Positions 1 through 30,088 of a stretch of DNA of 64,000 nt are shown in pieces; the first letter of the stretch is position 1, and every line of letters starts with the position of its first letter. The translations under genes were made by a program, and so were the position numbers. The notes under the pieces were generated by a model. It worked only from the letters and a program-made list of their open reading frames with translations, did no database searches and had not been told where the DNA came from. Origin of the DNA: Cololabis saira (Eukaryota; Chordata; Actinopteri; Beloniformes; Belonidae); assembly GCF_033807715.1 (NCBI RefSeq), contig NC_084596.1, positions 34,930,879 through 34,994,878 of the forward strand. The letters run 5' to 3'.

Positions 1-24
1 TTCATATTTAAAATCTGTTCATAG

Positions 25-641
25 TAGGGCTGGGCGATATGGACCAAAAGTCATATCTCGATATTTTCTAGCTAAATGGCGATACTCGATATATATCTCG
101 ATATTTTTTCTGTGCCATAATTGGGGTTTCCCCCAAAGCATTATAGCATAGCATCTCTGTTAGCTTCATTTTTTCTGAGGCAAACCCTTAAAAAAACAGT
201 CAGTTTTAATACAAAGCCTCGTGCCAAATGTCACACAGGTACCTTTATTAACAGAGGTCTGCACAATATCAAAATGTATAAAACAAATGAAATAAAAATA
301 AACTGCCTGCATATATAGAATAAAAATGCTTCTTGAATAAAATAAAACAAATATCCCTTTCCTGCATAACAATTAAATTAAAATACACTGTGCAATTAAT
401 ACAATGTAGACAGTAACAGGCAGACTTTTCCACTGAGGTTGACAGTTGTGCAAATAACAAAAGATTTGTGCAAATCTCAAATAAAACATTCAAGTCAATT
501 TGTCACAAAATAAGCTATATCAAAATCATTTAAAAAAAAAAAATGTTTTTTTAAATCGATATAAACGATATCGTCTCGTACCATATCGTGTTTGAAAATA
601 TATCGATATATATTAAAATCTCGATATATCGCCCAGCCCTA
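25..641. mobile_element. Non-autonomous hAT element (617 bp) with intact TSD
   Basis: The ends are inverted copies of TAGGGCTGGGCGATAT (25-40 and the complement ending at 641). The element is flanked by a perfect 8-bp duplication GTTCATAG at 17-24 and 642-649. Eight-bp duplications are the hAT signature, and this one fits the Ac-type target nTnnnnAn. The interior is AT-rich with no transposase, so it is a MITE-like passenger. The call rests on ends and duplication, not on a named family. Confidence 0.85.
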
Positions 642-648
642 GTTCATA

Positions 649-651
<3 letters not shown>

Positions 652-688
<37 letters not shown>

Positions 689-714
689 TTTATAGTCTAC
701 GTTATCTCTCTCTA

Positions 715-751
<37 letters not shown>
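652..751. repeat. (TA)n microsatellites
   Basis: Two TA tracts (about 652-685 and 718-751) are separated by a short stretch rich in TCTC and TATC, next to the right end of the hAT element. Nothing else is visible here. Confidence 0.9.
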
Positions 752-753
<2 letters not shown>

Positions 754-1002
754 GGTTGTTAGCTCCTCAACAACTTTAAACATAGTATCTATGCTTATAT
801 CACATTTTATTAAAAGTCGGGACACGCTTCAGCCCTCTTCTGTCTCCCTGTGTTTACTGTAAAGTCAGCAATACGTGTGCATGTGAAATGTTGGAACAGC
901 TTGCTCAGAGTCGGCCTGGACCCTAAGTGAATGAGAGGTTTAGAGGTTTATCCAGAGCGAATGTCTGTCGAATATCAAACTGAAAACTAACTTCACTGTG
1001 GT

Positions 1003-1225
1003 TTCCTTCCTCTTTTCTTCCTCTACCTGGCTGGCCTTCGGCAGGATGGTCTTTCCTCTTAAAGGAGAGTTTTTCTTGGGTTTTTTTCCCTGCCATTGTA
1101 TATTTAACATTTGCTCAGGGATCATGTTCTGGGTGTCTGGAAAACACCTAAAGACAGCTTGTATTGTAATAAACGCTTTATAGATAAAAAGGAATTGAAC
1201 TGAACTGAATTGAATTGACTGTAAG
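1003..1225 (+). mobile_element. 3' end of an L2-like LINE
   Basis: This is a 5'-truncated LINE tail: the pyrimidine-rich block, GTTCTGGGTGTCTGG, a TTGTATTGTAATAAACGC-type segment and a terminal (ATTGA)n-like repeat. The same tail recurs at about 23040-23250 and 26000-26215 and, inverted, at 51945-52235. The copies with coding sequence (22335 and 32270) carry reverse transcriptase of L2/CR1 type. It lies in the intron just before the zinc-finger exon. Confidence 0.7.
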
Positions 1226-1380
1226 TATTGGGAAGAATAAAAACTGCTTTCAAACGCTGATGGATGTGAGGTCGATGCTTCTTGAATTTGAGGTTGGATT
1301 GTGGAGGTTTGTCTCATCCAACATCAAAAGTAGTTGAATAAAGCTCACATTTTTGTTTCTTATCCGTTTTGTTCCTCCAG

Positions 1381-2600
1381 GCATCCCCCAGCAACACGAC
1401 TATAAGGAGGAAGAGGAAGAGGAGGAGGATGTTCTTCCTGATGTCCGGATCTTCGACCAAGAGGAACCAGAACTCCCACTGATTAAGCAGGAGCAGGATG
1501 AGCCAGAAGCGGTCCACATTAAAGAGGAAGTGGAGGAAGAGGAAGAGGAGGAGCTAATGCTGAAGCAGGAGGATGATGCCTTCATGGTGACTGTTACACT
1601 TGATGAAAGTGACCACAGCGAGTCCGAGCCAGTCAGTAGCCAGAGCCTCCCTGCACTCACTGAGAGTCCAGATCAGGAAGGAAGGAAGCAGACAGACTCT
1701 GGAACGGCCCGGAATGAAGAGCTGAAGCCCAAAAAGCGACGTCGCAAGAATGCTTCCAAACCTGAGAAATGTGAAATCTGTGGAAAAGTGTTCAAGGATA
1801 AAATCATAAAGAAGGATCATCTGAGAATCCACACGGGCCTGAAGCCGTATGCTTGCAAGACCTGCGGGAGGAGGTTCTACGTCATGTCCCAGATGAAGTA
1901 TCACGAACGGACTCACACCGGCGAGAAGCCGTACTCCTGCAAGGCCTGCGGGAAGAGCTTTGGTCACAGCGGAGATCTGAACGTCCACATGAGAACCCAC
2001 ACGGGTGAGAAGCCGTACTCCTGCAGCACCTGCGGGAAGAGCTTTGCCCACCTGTCGGTTCTGAAGCGGCACCTGACGATCCACACGGGCGAGAAGCCGT
2101 ATCCATGTAGCACGTGCGGGAAAAGATTCACCGAGCTGACGGCCCTGAAAAGACATTCCACCATCCACACGGGTGAGAGGCCATATTCCTGCGAAACGTG
2201 CGGGAAAAGCTTCAGGCAAAGCGGAACGCTGATGTGCCACCTGAGGATCCACGCTGGGGAAAAACCGTATTCCTGCAAGACGTGCGGGAAGGGGTTCACC
2301 TGCTTTTCAGCCATGAAGAAGCACACGGCGGTCCACACGGGCGACAAGCCGTTTCCCTGTAGCACCTGCGGGAAAAGTTTCACCGACCTGTCGCGCCTGA
2401 AGAGGCATTCCACCATCCACACAGGAGAGAGGCCGTACTCCTGCAAGATCTGTGGGAAGAACTTCAGACAAAGCAGCGACGTGTCGTCGCATATGAGAAC
2501 GCACACGGGCGAGAAGCCGTACTCCTGTGAGCTCTGCGGCAAACAATACAGCCACTCGTCCTACTTAAAAAAACACATGACGGTACACACGGGGGAGTAG
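1381..2600 (+). CDS. C2H2 zinc-finger protein, last coding exon (10 fingers)
   Basis: This is a probable nuclear DNA-binding transcription regulator. The exon opens after a clean acceptor (TTGTTCCTCCAG ending at 1380) in phase 1. The open frame extends back to an ATG at 1353, but that part is intron, so upstream coding exons are missing or lie left of the window. The first ~130 codons are acidic, with long Glu runs from a GAG/GAA-rich repeat and a [15 protein letters not shown] motif seen in many fish znf genes. A basic patch (KPKKRRRK) follows and may be a nuclear signal. Then come ten tandem fingers with CxxCGKxF...H-x3-H spacing and TGEKPY linkers, running to the stop TAG at 2600. Finger 1 is preceded by a non-canonical linker. 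There is no KRAB, SCAN or BTB segment in this exon. The family is large and lineage-specific in fish, so no symbol is assigned. Confidence 0.9.
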
Positions 2601-2807
2601 AGCTTCAGCCTGCAGCCAACGACGACACAGGACTCCTTCACGCCGTCTGTAATCAGTGCAGGTGTGTCCGTTCCACCGACTCCAAAACACAGGTCCAACA
2701 CCAGGAGATTTATCAAATGAACACTTGGTCATAAGATGAGAATGTGGTGTACGACACAAAACTCTCACTCTCTGGGTCCCTTGTGGTTCCAGTAATATGG
2801 GCTCTAA

Positions 2808-3614
2808 ATAGACCCTTTTTCAGCCTACGTCACATAATGTTGCGCGCGCATGTTGGCAACAGAAGTGGCGTTGTTCTCCAGCAGTTCTGACTGAAACAAC
2901 TGGTTAGCAAGCATTTAACAAAGTGTTCCCAGCATCAACATGTCTGGTTGTTGCGTATACGGTTGTACGAATCGCTATTCCACCGGCGGACTAAAGTTTT
3001 ATAGGATTCCGACAGGATCACGACCATTTCAGAGCAACCGGTGCTCCTGCGGCGGCTCGTACCTTCAGGGACAGCGGGACATCGAACTCTCTGGCCCGCA
3101 GGAACTTGAGGAGGAAGCGGTCGGAGAAGCCGACGGGGTTCCTCGGGCCGGAGGAACCCCGGCCCGGAGGAATCCTCGGGCCGGAGGGGTCCCCTCCGGA
3201 GGGGAGCCGCTGTCTCTCCAGGGCCGGCCGGAGCCGCTCCGTATCCTCCGGGGGCCGCTCTGGATCCTCCAAAACCTCCGGGAGCCGCCCCGGGAGCTCG
3301 GGGATCCGCTGGCCGCTCATGACCCTCTCAGTCCGGGTTCGAGGCTCCGCCGCTCCGCGGTGAGGGGGGAGGGGCCGCCCCGGGACGACAACCCATTTGG
3401 CCACTTGTTAACGTCTTCAACCCACTCATTAATAGAACACGGATGTGGAAGTCGGACACCACCAAGTCAACTTGTTAAGGTAACATTCTCGATCTTTAGT
3501 TGATAATCCCCTTGCAGAGCTTGACACGCTGTTCATCTCCGCCATCTTCTGTTGCCAAAATGCGCGCGCATACGTTCTACGTCATCATTGTTTACAAACA
3601 GAAAAAGGGTCTAT
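2808..3614. mobile_element. THAP/P-like DNA transposon carrying a captured exon
   Basis: A perfect 14-bp inverted terminal repeat (ATAGACCCTTTTTC at 2808-2821, complement at 3601-3614) is followed inward by a second imperfect inverted block (GCGCGCGCAT, TTGGCAACAGAAG at about 2825-2870 and 3540-3585). Just inside the left end an ATG at 2940 starts a THAP zinc-finger beginning (CCVYGCTNR, KFYRIP) of about 34 codons, which stops being THAP-like near 3041. The rest of the interior is a GC-rich foreign segment (separate entry). THAP domains are the DNA-binding domain of P-type transposases, which supports a P-like origin. No matching target duplication was found at the ends. Confidence 0.75.
3063..3320 (-). 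pseudogene. Captured first exon of a CRAL-TRIO (alpha-tocopherol-transfer-like) gene
   Basis: On the minus strand an ATG at 3320 opens an 86-codon frame that ends exactly at a GAAG|GTACGA splice donor (exon end 3063). The last residues, FSDRFLLKFLRAREFDVPLS, are a clear CRAL-TRIO N-terminal helix as found in TTPA, RLBP1 and clavesins. The preceding ~60 residues are Pro/Arg/Glu-rich and partly repetitive. The block is far more GC-rich than its surroundings, like a vertebrate first exon in a CpG island. It lies inside the inverted repeats of the THAP/P-like element, so it is most simply a host exon carried off by a transposon. TTPA-like is the best guess. Expression is not implied. Confidence 0.65.
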
Positions 3615-4070
3615 GGGAAGCCACAAATGTGAGGCCCACAAGGTATAAAAGTGGACAAAATGGATATGGGCTAGGATGAGAGGAAATTGTGTCCCCTATG
3701 GTTTCAGTACATATGAAAATGATCTAGTCGGGCCCATCTGAACTCTCGGTAGATCCCACTCAGAGTCCATATGAACAACTGCAGGGACCGCCGGAGAACC
3801 TGCAGACAAACTCACCTCAAACCACTTTACATCCCACCTTTAGCCTGTGTGGGGCCTACGTAGAGATGCTGTCAGCTGGGTCACTGGGCTAGCGTTGAAG
3901 AACAACAAAACAACTTCATAAAACAACCAAACCCCAAATTCAGTCTTACCTTTGGTGTTGCTCCTTTACAACCCAGATTCCAGCTGAAGGCTGCAATAGA
4001 TTGAAATCTCAAGTCTCTCTGACAAACCCAGTTCTGTACTTGAGCCCCCATTACCCTTGAAGTTGCACAT

Positions 4071-4108
<38 letters not shown>

Positions 4109-4946
4109 TAATGTATGTGTGTATGTATGTAGGAACGGATGAAGAGATCGGGATGATTGACACCTCTATGGAATCGTCAGAGCCACTAGACTAAACGTGA
4201 AGTTCACAGATCAGCATCACTTCAGACATTCGTCCTGTCATTCCTGTCGAAACAAGAAAACTGTGTTTTCTGGATGCTCAAACCTCTAACAGCAACACCC
4301 AGAGATCAGAATGATTCAGATTTGTCAGAGAAATTTGGGATTATGTATCATGCTTTTAATCTCAGAAGTTAGACCGACCATGAAGGCTGGAGAACTAAGA
4401 GTCCTCACTTTTATTGTGAACTTGACCATTAATGTTTGACATTATTTAATGTTTTTAAATTTAAAGCTTTGTTTTTAAAGTGCTGTATAAATCCAGCGTT
4501 GCTAATGTAGGCCATCATCTGAGCTCCAGCTCTGACCGTCACTGACTTGTTTGAGGTTTTATCTCCGAATGTTGACGCAGTCTGTCACTCGCTCGTGAAG
4601 TTACAGTTAAAAGTTTATTTAGCCACATTAATAACATTTCTGCTGATTGCTTTTTGTGGTAAAGTTTTCCTGAAAGCCTTTTAGCCTGATGTTGTTCGGT
4701 GTATTTGATGTGTATGGATCAGGTGACGTAGAACTTGTGTTTCCAGTGAGATCTTCATGATAAATAACCGTTATGACTCCTATAAAGCTGAGTATGTGGT
4801 TCATCTTGATACAACTGTCTTCATTCTGTTTTACTGCAACCACTTGAGGAACCAAGAGCTCCAGAGTGAAAGAGGAGATGATCCATGCTGATAAGAAAAC
4901 ACACTGCATTTGTGGAGCCGAAGGTCAAATTAAGGTTAGGCTAGAT
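3615..4946. other. Intergenic, no gene recognised
   Basis: Besides a (TG)n tract (4075-4107, followed by ATGTATG repeats) and an A/T-rich segment near 4440-4500 that resembles a worn LINE tail, no coding or structured feature was recognised. Confidence 0.5.
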
Positions 4947-5459
4947 CAGGGGTCAGCAACCCAAAATGTTGAAAGAGCCATATTGGACCAAAAACACAAA
5001 AAACAAATATGCCTGGAGCCGCAAATAATGAAAAGTCTTGTATAAGCCTTAGAATGAAGACAACACATGCTGCATGTTTCTATATTAGTTATAACTGGGG
5101 GAAGATTTTTTTTTTCATTATGCACTTTGAGAAAAAAGTCGAAATGTCGAGATTAATATTGAAGTACCTTCTTGAGAAAAAAGTCGAAATGTAAGATTAA
5201 AAAGGAAAGGAAACGGGAAGAAAAAAAGAGAAAAAATGAAAAAAAAGAAGAAAAATAAAAAAAGGAAAAAGAAGATAAAAAAAGAAAAAAAGGGAAAGAA
5301 AAAAAGAGAAAAATTGAAAAAAAGAGAAAAAATGGAAAAAAGAAAAGAAGACAAATAGGAAAAAAAAAGGTGAAACATTTTTGAAAAATCTCCAGGGAGC
5401 CACTAGGGCGGCGCTAAAGAGCCGCATGCGGCTCTAGAGCCACGGGTTGCCGACCCTTG
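4947..5459. mobile_element. Buster-type hAT MITE, copy 1 (513 bp)
   Basis: The ends CAGGGGTCAGCAACC and the complementary GGTTGCCGACCCTTG are flanked by a perfect 8-bp duplication GGCTAGAT (4939-4946 and 5460-5467). The central TA (nnnTAnnn) is the target pattern of Buster-family hATs. The interior is an A-rich purine tract (long AAAAAGAGAAAA runs) plus motifs AAAAAGTCGAAATGTCGAG and GAGCCGCATGCGGCTCT. Two other copies are at 19783-20329 and 26751-27473. Confidence 0.88.
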
Positions 5460-5467
5460 GGCTAGAT

Positions 5468-6870
5468 GGATAAACCCAACTAATAAACACAAATGAAGCT
5501 GTTGTGTGAAGCAGTAGAGGAAGGTTAAACTCAAAGAAAAAAAACTCAAGACTTTTTCACTTCATAAACTTGTAAAATTGTGAGCAAACTTTCATGTCCC
5601 GACAAGATGAAGTATATAGATAATGTTCTTATTTAGGAGGCTATAAACTAAGACAGCTGGTTTGATATCTTCATGAATACTGGATATTGAAGCTGAATTT
5701 GTAGCCTGGAGCCTCCTGGTGGCTGCAGGTGAAACTACAGCTGCAGGATTATACTGGGAACAAACCAGTATAAGAAAGTGGTGGGGTGGGATTGAAGATG
5801 CAAGTGAAAAAAGTAGCCGCTCTTTTCACTTCTTTGACTTATATCTGTACAAACAGTAGGATCTGAGATCTACCAAAGTCATTTCTCATTTACTTCAGTT
5901 TATGTGTTGAGATACACCCACTTAGACATTTCAAGCCTGCGTCACATTCCAGAAAAATTGGAGCAGTGAATCTTTTAGCTGTCTGTGATGTTGCCATGAA
6001 TTCCCACAACACTTGAAAGACATTCCAACACATGTTTCCCAGATGCCTCCCGACTCCACAGATGTCTCTTGAGGACAATGTTAACAAAAGGATTCTCTTT
6101 TTCTACATAACCTGAATTTCTGACTTCATGGACTCCAAATCCAAAGGGAAGTTCCATCTCAAATTTGTGACAACAAAATGGAAAAAATCATATTTTATTC
6201 ATTTTTAAAACTGCTGGAAAAACTCATATCTGTCTGTATGAACATCTATAATTGCTAGAACGTCTTTGCAGATGACAAACATCAGGGCAGATCTCAGAGC
6301 CATAGTCTATTTCCAGGTGTTAATATCAGGAAGATTTGGAATGAAGACTTTTCACAGATTGTAAATTCCAGGTCAGAAGAACCTAATTTTCTAATCTTAT
6401 CATGTATCTAATCTGTTTTCCAGAGATTAGACACACAAAGCTGAGCTTTGGTTGGAAGTGAGCTGCAGCGCCGTCTTTGTTTGTACTGAAAACAAAGCCT
6501 GTGGTTGTTTATAGCTGCTTTAACGACGGTAGCTGGACAGAAACAGGGGAACACATGCAACAAAGAGCCATGTGCTTTAATTAACTTTTGTGATTTCACA
6601 AAAGAGATCGTGCTCTATTATAGCAATTACAAACATAGGAATGTCCACAGCGTGTCAGTGTCAACAAAGGTCGTCCTATCAGATTCTGAGCAGCTGATTG
6701 TAGTTTGTAAGTGGTGGACAGGTAGTTATTTTAGATTTCTTGCAAACCTGCAAATGTATGTGTGCGGTGGAAAATGTCCCTTATTTTTACATCCAAAAGT
6801 TGACAGGTATGAACAGTTTTTTAGCCCCTCTGTCTTAGGGGTTGTCAACATGCATATTAAAATCTATCTC
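5468..6870. other. Intergenic, no gene recognised
   Basis: The open frames here are short and without recognisable motifs. No repeat family could be assigned with confidence. Confidence 0.45.
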
Positions 6871-6884
6871 AATGATTAAACAGA

Positions 6885-7530
6885 CAGCAGGTCATTGGAG
6901 TCATTGAAAAAATGTGTAATATGTTTTGGAGGCCTGTAGACGTTCATAAACACGGCTCCAGAAGGACCTTTTAGCTGAGCAGCCAGATATTCCAAGGAGT
7001 CAAATTTTCCTATGAAGAGCCTTTTACACTTCAGAAAATCATGAAAAAGGGTGGCAACCCCTCCCCCTCTCTTATGCTCTCTGCTTTCACTTAGAAAACT
7101 GAAGTTGGGAGGCATCGAGCCTACCAAAGCACTACTATTTTCATCTAACCATGTTTCTGTTAAAAACATAACGTCAATATTATGCTCAATAATTAAATCA
7201 TTAATTTTCCCTGACAGAGATCTGCTGATGCTTAACAGAGCCGGGTTAACTGACTTAGCAGCTGGTATTATTTTCAAGGAAAGTTGTGATATACAGTATA
7301 TTAAGACATGATCCATCTGCCTTAAAAAGAGCTCTGCATTCCTAGGAAATGTGAAGTTGTAAATAAAGTTCACTGATTGTGCAGCACATATGTCTTTAAG
7401 CCATTTGTTGAGCATGTGCAGTCTGCTGAATCTCTCATCTCCCCTGAAAAACACCTTGCTATTGAGTCCCTGAACTTTGCTCTTGCAGAAAAAGCATTTG
7501 ATCTCCTTCACAGCTCCATCACCCACTATC
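6885..7530 (-). pseudogene. LINE endonuclease-domain fragment (L2/CR1-like)
   Basis: On the minus strand an open frame carries an apurinic endonuclease-type sequence with the hallmarks DVMFLTETWL, RGGGVATLF and MNVYRPP. These blocks match the N-terminal nuclease of ORF2 in L2/CR1-like non-LTR retrotransposons. The reverse transcriptase that should follow downstream (toward lower coordinates) is absent, so this is a truncated relic. The N-terminal third of the frame (KCFFCKSKVQG...) is not obviously part of the nuclease. Confidence 0.75.
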
Positions 7531-9077
7531 AGCGTTGGAGGCCGAGTCGCCGGCTCTTTCTGAAGCCGTTAAAGGTATGATCAGGTCTCATACCTTTCAC
7601 TGCTGTTTGAAGATGACTCTTCCTTCAGGGAGTCGAGGGCTTTATCCTTAGTCTTAGCACCGAGAGAGTAACAGAGAGGACCACTGTCATCGACCCTGCT
7701 CATCGGTGTGGGTCATTGGTCGAGTTGTCTCATTTCCATATAGACTTTTACTTCAACATTCACTTCAAGCCAATGAATATTTATTTTCATTACTGCTATT
7801 ATCTGGAGAAGTTTGTTGTAATCATCTGTAGAAAAGGGCGGTATCTTGCGCCGATTAGCTTGTGTTCCCAGAAATGTAGCTGCTCCTGACGTCGTCCGTT
7901 CCTCCTCTCAGAAGTGATTAAAGAAACTACAGGAAAATCCTCAAGTGCCACTGATTAAAAGTTATTAATCCCACAGTTCTGTATATTTTGGCTGAGAGGT
8001 AAGATGATTTTTAGAAGCTGTTATTTATTTGCAAATGACTGTGTTTTTAATAACGATGTGGATACTGAACTTAAGTGATGATGCAGAACTGTGAGAAAAG
8101 TGGCCTGACTAATAAATTGACCCCCTTTCATCTCTCACACATAAAAACATTACAGCTTTTTCTTTTTTCCAGTAAAGTCATAAATAATTAACATGACTTA
8201 AAAGTTGATATCGTTAATTGCTTAAAATAATGACTATCCTGACTTGTGTAAGTAAATCATTTTTCCTTTAGGATTTACCAGTGGGATGTTTCGACTACAC
8301 TCATATTTCCCGGCTTGAATAGATTTTTCCACTTCTCCTAAAAGGTTTTTAAAGTGAACAGAACCAAACTTGATGTTTTTGCACCTACGTGTCAGTGGAT
8401 ATGAGAACAATATTAATCTACATTAATTTGCATTTATGTGAAACAGTCATTAATTATTTGAATTCATCTACACATTTAGCAATTTTCTCCCATGCCAAAT
8501 CTCTTTCCTTTGCTGCAGCAGCCGTGTTGCACTTTTATCTGACTATAAGCTTATATCATATTATATTACTGCACTAACGTGTTCTGTTCCAGTGAACTAA
8601 AACAGCAAGATCACTTCCTCTTACTATCCATTGCCATGGCAATTCATTGTATCTGAGTTCCACTGATATTGGCTTTATATCGTCACGGTAACTGAGAGAC
8701 AACATTTTCAGAGTTGACTGAAGCAACTCTGGAAACCTGTTCTGAAACCCCAAACTCCCAACAGGCCCCTGCCATCCTCCTAGTGTTGAGATGCTCTCAG
8801 GTGTCTGCTCAGGTCTGAGTGCGGCTACGGATGGTCCAGCAGGGGGAGCGTTGGGATCTTCTCAGGCCTGAAGGAACCTGAGCTTCTCCGTGGCTCCGAC
8901 CTCTCATGACCCTCCATCTCTCAGCCGTTACTGCAGCCAACATTCAGTGGACCCACATACCTGCTGCAGGCTCCGTAACCAGAGCCTTCCAGACCAACCC
9001 AGAACTGGTATCAGTTATACTATAGTAATTATATGTAAATGTTTTGCTCTATATGATGTTACCCATGAGGTGCATAA
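7531..9077. other. Intergenic, no gene recognised
   Basis: Nothing could be assigned. Open frames are short. A poly-C tract at about 9078-9096 marks the right edge. Confidence 0.45.
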
Positions 9078-9443
9078 CCCCCCCCCCCCCCCCCCCGAAC
9101 AGTTGTCATGGATGCAGCGCCGTCGTATAGGGGGGAAAGGTGGTGACAATTATAAGGGCCCACAGCCCACAAGGGCCCACACATGGCCCCCCCAGTAACC
9201 TATGAAAAAATGATTATGCATACATAATGCACAATATATATTCATACTAATGAATCCAAATTCAAACAGAGCCACCACTCACACAATATTCTCTAATTTA
9301 AATCACTTCGATAATTCCCTTTGCCCCTTCCCTTCTTAAACATGGTTTGGTCCACCCAGCTCTGTGTGAGTGAGCAGCGCGCTGCGTGAACGTGAGAGCA
9401 CAGCTGGACTAGATGTACAGTAGCTAGATGGTGGAAAGCTATC

Positions 9444-9555
9444 ATGCCCCACAAAAAGCATAAATCCGGGCACCAGAAAAGGTTAGAAAAGGAGGCTCGA
9501 AATAAGAGCAGCAGAGCAGGGGCCCAGGACATAAAACTGTTCTTCTCCAAGAATG
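9444..9555 (+). pseudogene. First coding exon of a hAT transposase (degenerate element)
   Basis: An ATG at 9444 opens a short Lys/Arg-rich exon (MPHKKHKSGHQKRLEKEAR, then IKLFFSKN) ending at a donor-like AATG|GTGAGAG. This resembles the N-terminus of TTF/DUF4371-type hAT transposases (KSGAQKRKEK...). Flanking sequence with GGGCCCAC motifs at about 9158-9182 and 10876-10881 and a CAGTTG-like end at both sides suggests an element of about 9.1-10.93 kb, itself interrupted by another hAT at 9942-10853. The boundaries are inferred. Confidence 0.5.
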
Positions 9556-9941
9556 GTGAGAGTAAAAGTGGGCTAGAGTGTGCAATGCAGTGAAACTATT
9601 AGCTTACCTTGATGAGCTGCACCTGCAGCTTACTAGCCGTCATCAGGCTGGGCTACACTCAGGACTGGACCAGTCATTAATAAAAAAAAGTCGCTAACTG
9701 AACGTTACAAATAACGTTGCTACTACAGTGAATGTCTCTGTCTGCAGTGGATTGTATTATGATGCATTCAAGCCTAATCAGTCATTATTTTTTTAGCCTA
9801 ATCAGTAATTATGAGCATCAAACGAACGTCTGTTACGTTATCATGATGTGTTCAATGTGGTCTTGTAAATATGTGTTAGTGCGACATTTGAGTAGCCAAA
9901 AACAACAAAAAAAGTTTTGTTAGATTTGTTGTTGTTACAGC

Positions 9942-10853
9942 CACAGGTTGCGGAGTACTCGACCCCAGTACTTGAGTAAGAGTACAAATACTACTGGTCA
10001 AAATTTACTCAGTTATAAGTAAAAGTAGCTCAGTCAAAATATTACTCGAGTAAGAGTAGAAAAGTACTTGCTTTTAAAGGTACTTAAGTATCCAAAAGTA
10101 AATGCTTTTAAATTTACTTTGAGTAAAAGTAAGAGTAAGAGTAAATTTCTTATTTTCCACATCAGTAAATTACTATATTTTTTCTAAATTAATTTAAGGA
10201 TCTTTTAACTCTTGTTTCTGAGAATTCGATGTTGAGTTGTTGAAAGCAGAGAGGTAGTTCTGCTTCGGCAGACACAATAAACATTTGAAAATAAATGTCT
10301 GTGGTTTGTCTGTGCCCTCGTTTTTTACTCGGTCGAACTCAAACATTGAGTTAAGATACGGCCAAGGATTTTGTGAAAGTCCCTGCTCCGAGTCCGGCTC
10401 ATTATCAGACTCAGACGACTCAGTGGATTGTCTTTCTTCTCCTGACGCAGGCGTAGCCATTGTTGCGGCTCTGTCTTGACTTGTTGCAGCTCTGTCTTGA
10501 CAAACGCAGGCTACTTTGGCGGTATCGTTTTGAGGAGGCTTGACGTATTTCCGCTTTACGTACATCCCAGTGGAGAGCGTGCACTGTGATAGGTCTCCTC
10601 CTTTGACAAAAACAGCATGTGTCCAATAGGATTTTAGGGAAGAAGAAAAAAGAGCAGACCTGAAAGTAACGAGTACTTTTCAGCCTTCCTAGAAATGTAC
10701 TCGAGTAAAAGTAAAAATATTTGTCTTGGAAATGTATTCAAGTAAGAGTAATAAGTACCAAAGAAATCTAATACTCAAGTAAAGTACAAATCCTCTGGAT
10801 ATGTACTTAAGTACAGTACTCAAGTAAATTTACTCCGTTACTGTCCACCACTG
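9942..10853 (-). mobile_element. hAT element with a BED-finger transposase exon (912 bp)
   Basis: The element is flanked by a perfect 8-bp duplication GTTACAGC (9934-9941 and 10854-10861). Its ends are imperfect inverted repeats rich in AGTACTTGAGTA-type motifs (right end CCACCACTG). On the minus strand a 123-codon frame (10565-10194) contains PWPYLNSMFEF followed by FKCLLCLPKQNYLSAFNNST, the start of a BED-type zinc finger typical of fish hAT transposases. The frame ends before the catalytic domain, so the copy is non-autonomous. A related element without coding sequence is at 39600-40344. Confidence 0.8.
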
Positions 10854-10861
10854 GTTACAGC

Positions 10862-14200
<3,339 letters not shown>

Positions 14201-14854
14201 ATGGTGGGCAAAGTTTATTAAAAAAAGAGTCTTAAACCTCCCAAACAGCTTGACGGGAGGTGTCGCTCTTGGAGATGTACAGCACATTGGATAAAGAAAT
14301 AAGAAACCTCACATCAACGTTCACCACTGATCCACATTTCAGGACAGAAGCAACCAGAGCTGCTGAGGTTCCAGGAAGAATGTGCTGGAGGTTTTCGAAA
14401 GGATTTAAAGCTGGATAATACTTTATAAACGGGTTAAACTGCAAATGGCTTTGAGTCTCCTTTAAGGAACGTTTCAGAACCAAGTAAGCCTTCGCAGTCG
14501 TTCAGCTTGGAGGATGAGTTGGTCTGCTCGTCCCGTAGAAGATCGGGGAGGAACTGAGCTGAGACTGTGACGCAGCAGCTGCAAACACACACGGACACAC
14601 AACTAAATATCAGCTCCCAGGAGAAAACATCTGCATCTCAGCCGTGAGCAGACCCGGCTGTGGACGCAGATGAGCAGATGTTGCAGGAAGAACACACACT
14701 CGTCTCTCTAGCAGGTGTTTGTTTTACATCATGCTCTTTATGCTGCATCACATACGAAACATCACGTCACGAGAAATGATGAGAATAATTCAACACATAC
14801 ATGAAAAACTGAATCTTACACATCTGTTCTGGTAACATCTCAGACGTGCAGCTT

Positions 14855-14937
<83 letters not shown>

Positions 14938-15299
14938 CGTCAGACAGAAACAACTTCAGTCTCAAATCTTCAGTGGAGAGTTGATGACGATAAAGGAAGC
15001 AGGTTGGGTCCGGAGCCGGGAGGAGACGCCACCATGATGTTTGGTTCGTAGAAGTTATCTCATTTGCTCTTATTTGTCCCATTTTTACAAATGTCACAGC
15101 CATGAACCTTCCAATGGAGTCGACATCTTTACGGTCCCTGGAGCTCGTTGGAGGTCAGATGTGACCGGGCTCATGTCATGTTGCTGCAGATGTCGGGTCT
15201 CTTTGGACTCATGTGGTTTCAGTTTTTTTTATGGTCCAAAGAAAAGAGCTTTCTGGCCGTTGATGAGCCAGGAAACAGTCAGGTCCAAGAATCCTGACG
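14201..15299 (-). other. Probable erfe 3' untranslated region
   Basis: This stretch follows the erfe stop codon on the minus strand. It contains a (CA)n tract (14857-14933) and ends near a possible AATAAA (complement at 14214-14219). No other gene was recognised. The exact polyadenylation site cannot be fixed from sequence alone. Confidence 0.4.
14857..14933. repeat. (CA)n microsatellite
   Basis: This is a CA run of about 38 units, downstream of the erfe stop codon on the minus strand. Confidence 0.97.

Positions 15300-30088
<14,789 letters not shown>

Noticed and set aside
1554..2252. Minus-strand frames opposite the zinc-finger exon (232 and 192 codons)
   Set aside because: Repetitive shadows of the tandem fingers; the repeat period follows the 84-base finger unit.
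2940..3503. A host THAP-domain gene of 187 codons
   Set aside because: THAP similarity stops after about 34 codons, where the foreign GC-rich block begins, and the whole lies between transposon inverted repeats.
5118..5427. Phe-rich membrane-like frames (also at 19815-20082 and 27217-27441)
   Set aside because: They come from the purine/pyrimidine tract inside the Buster-type MITE.
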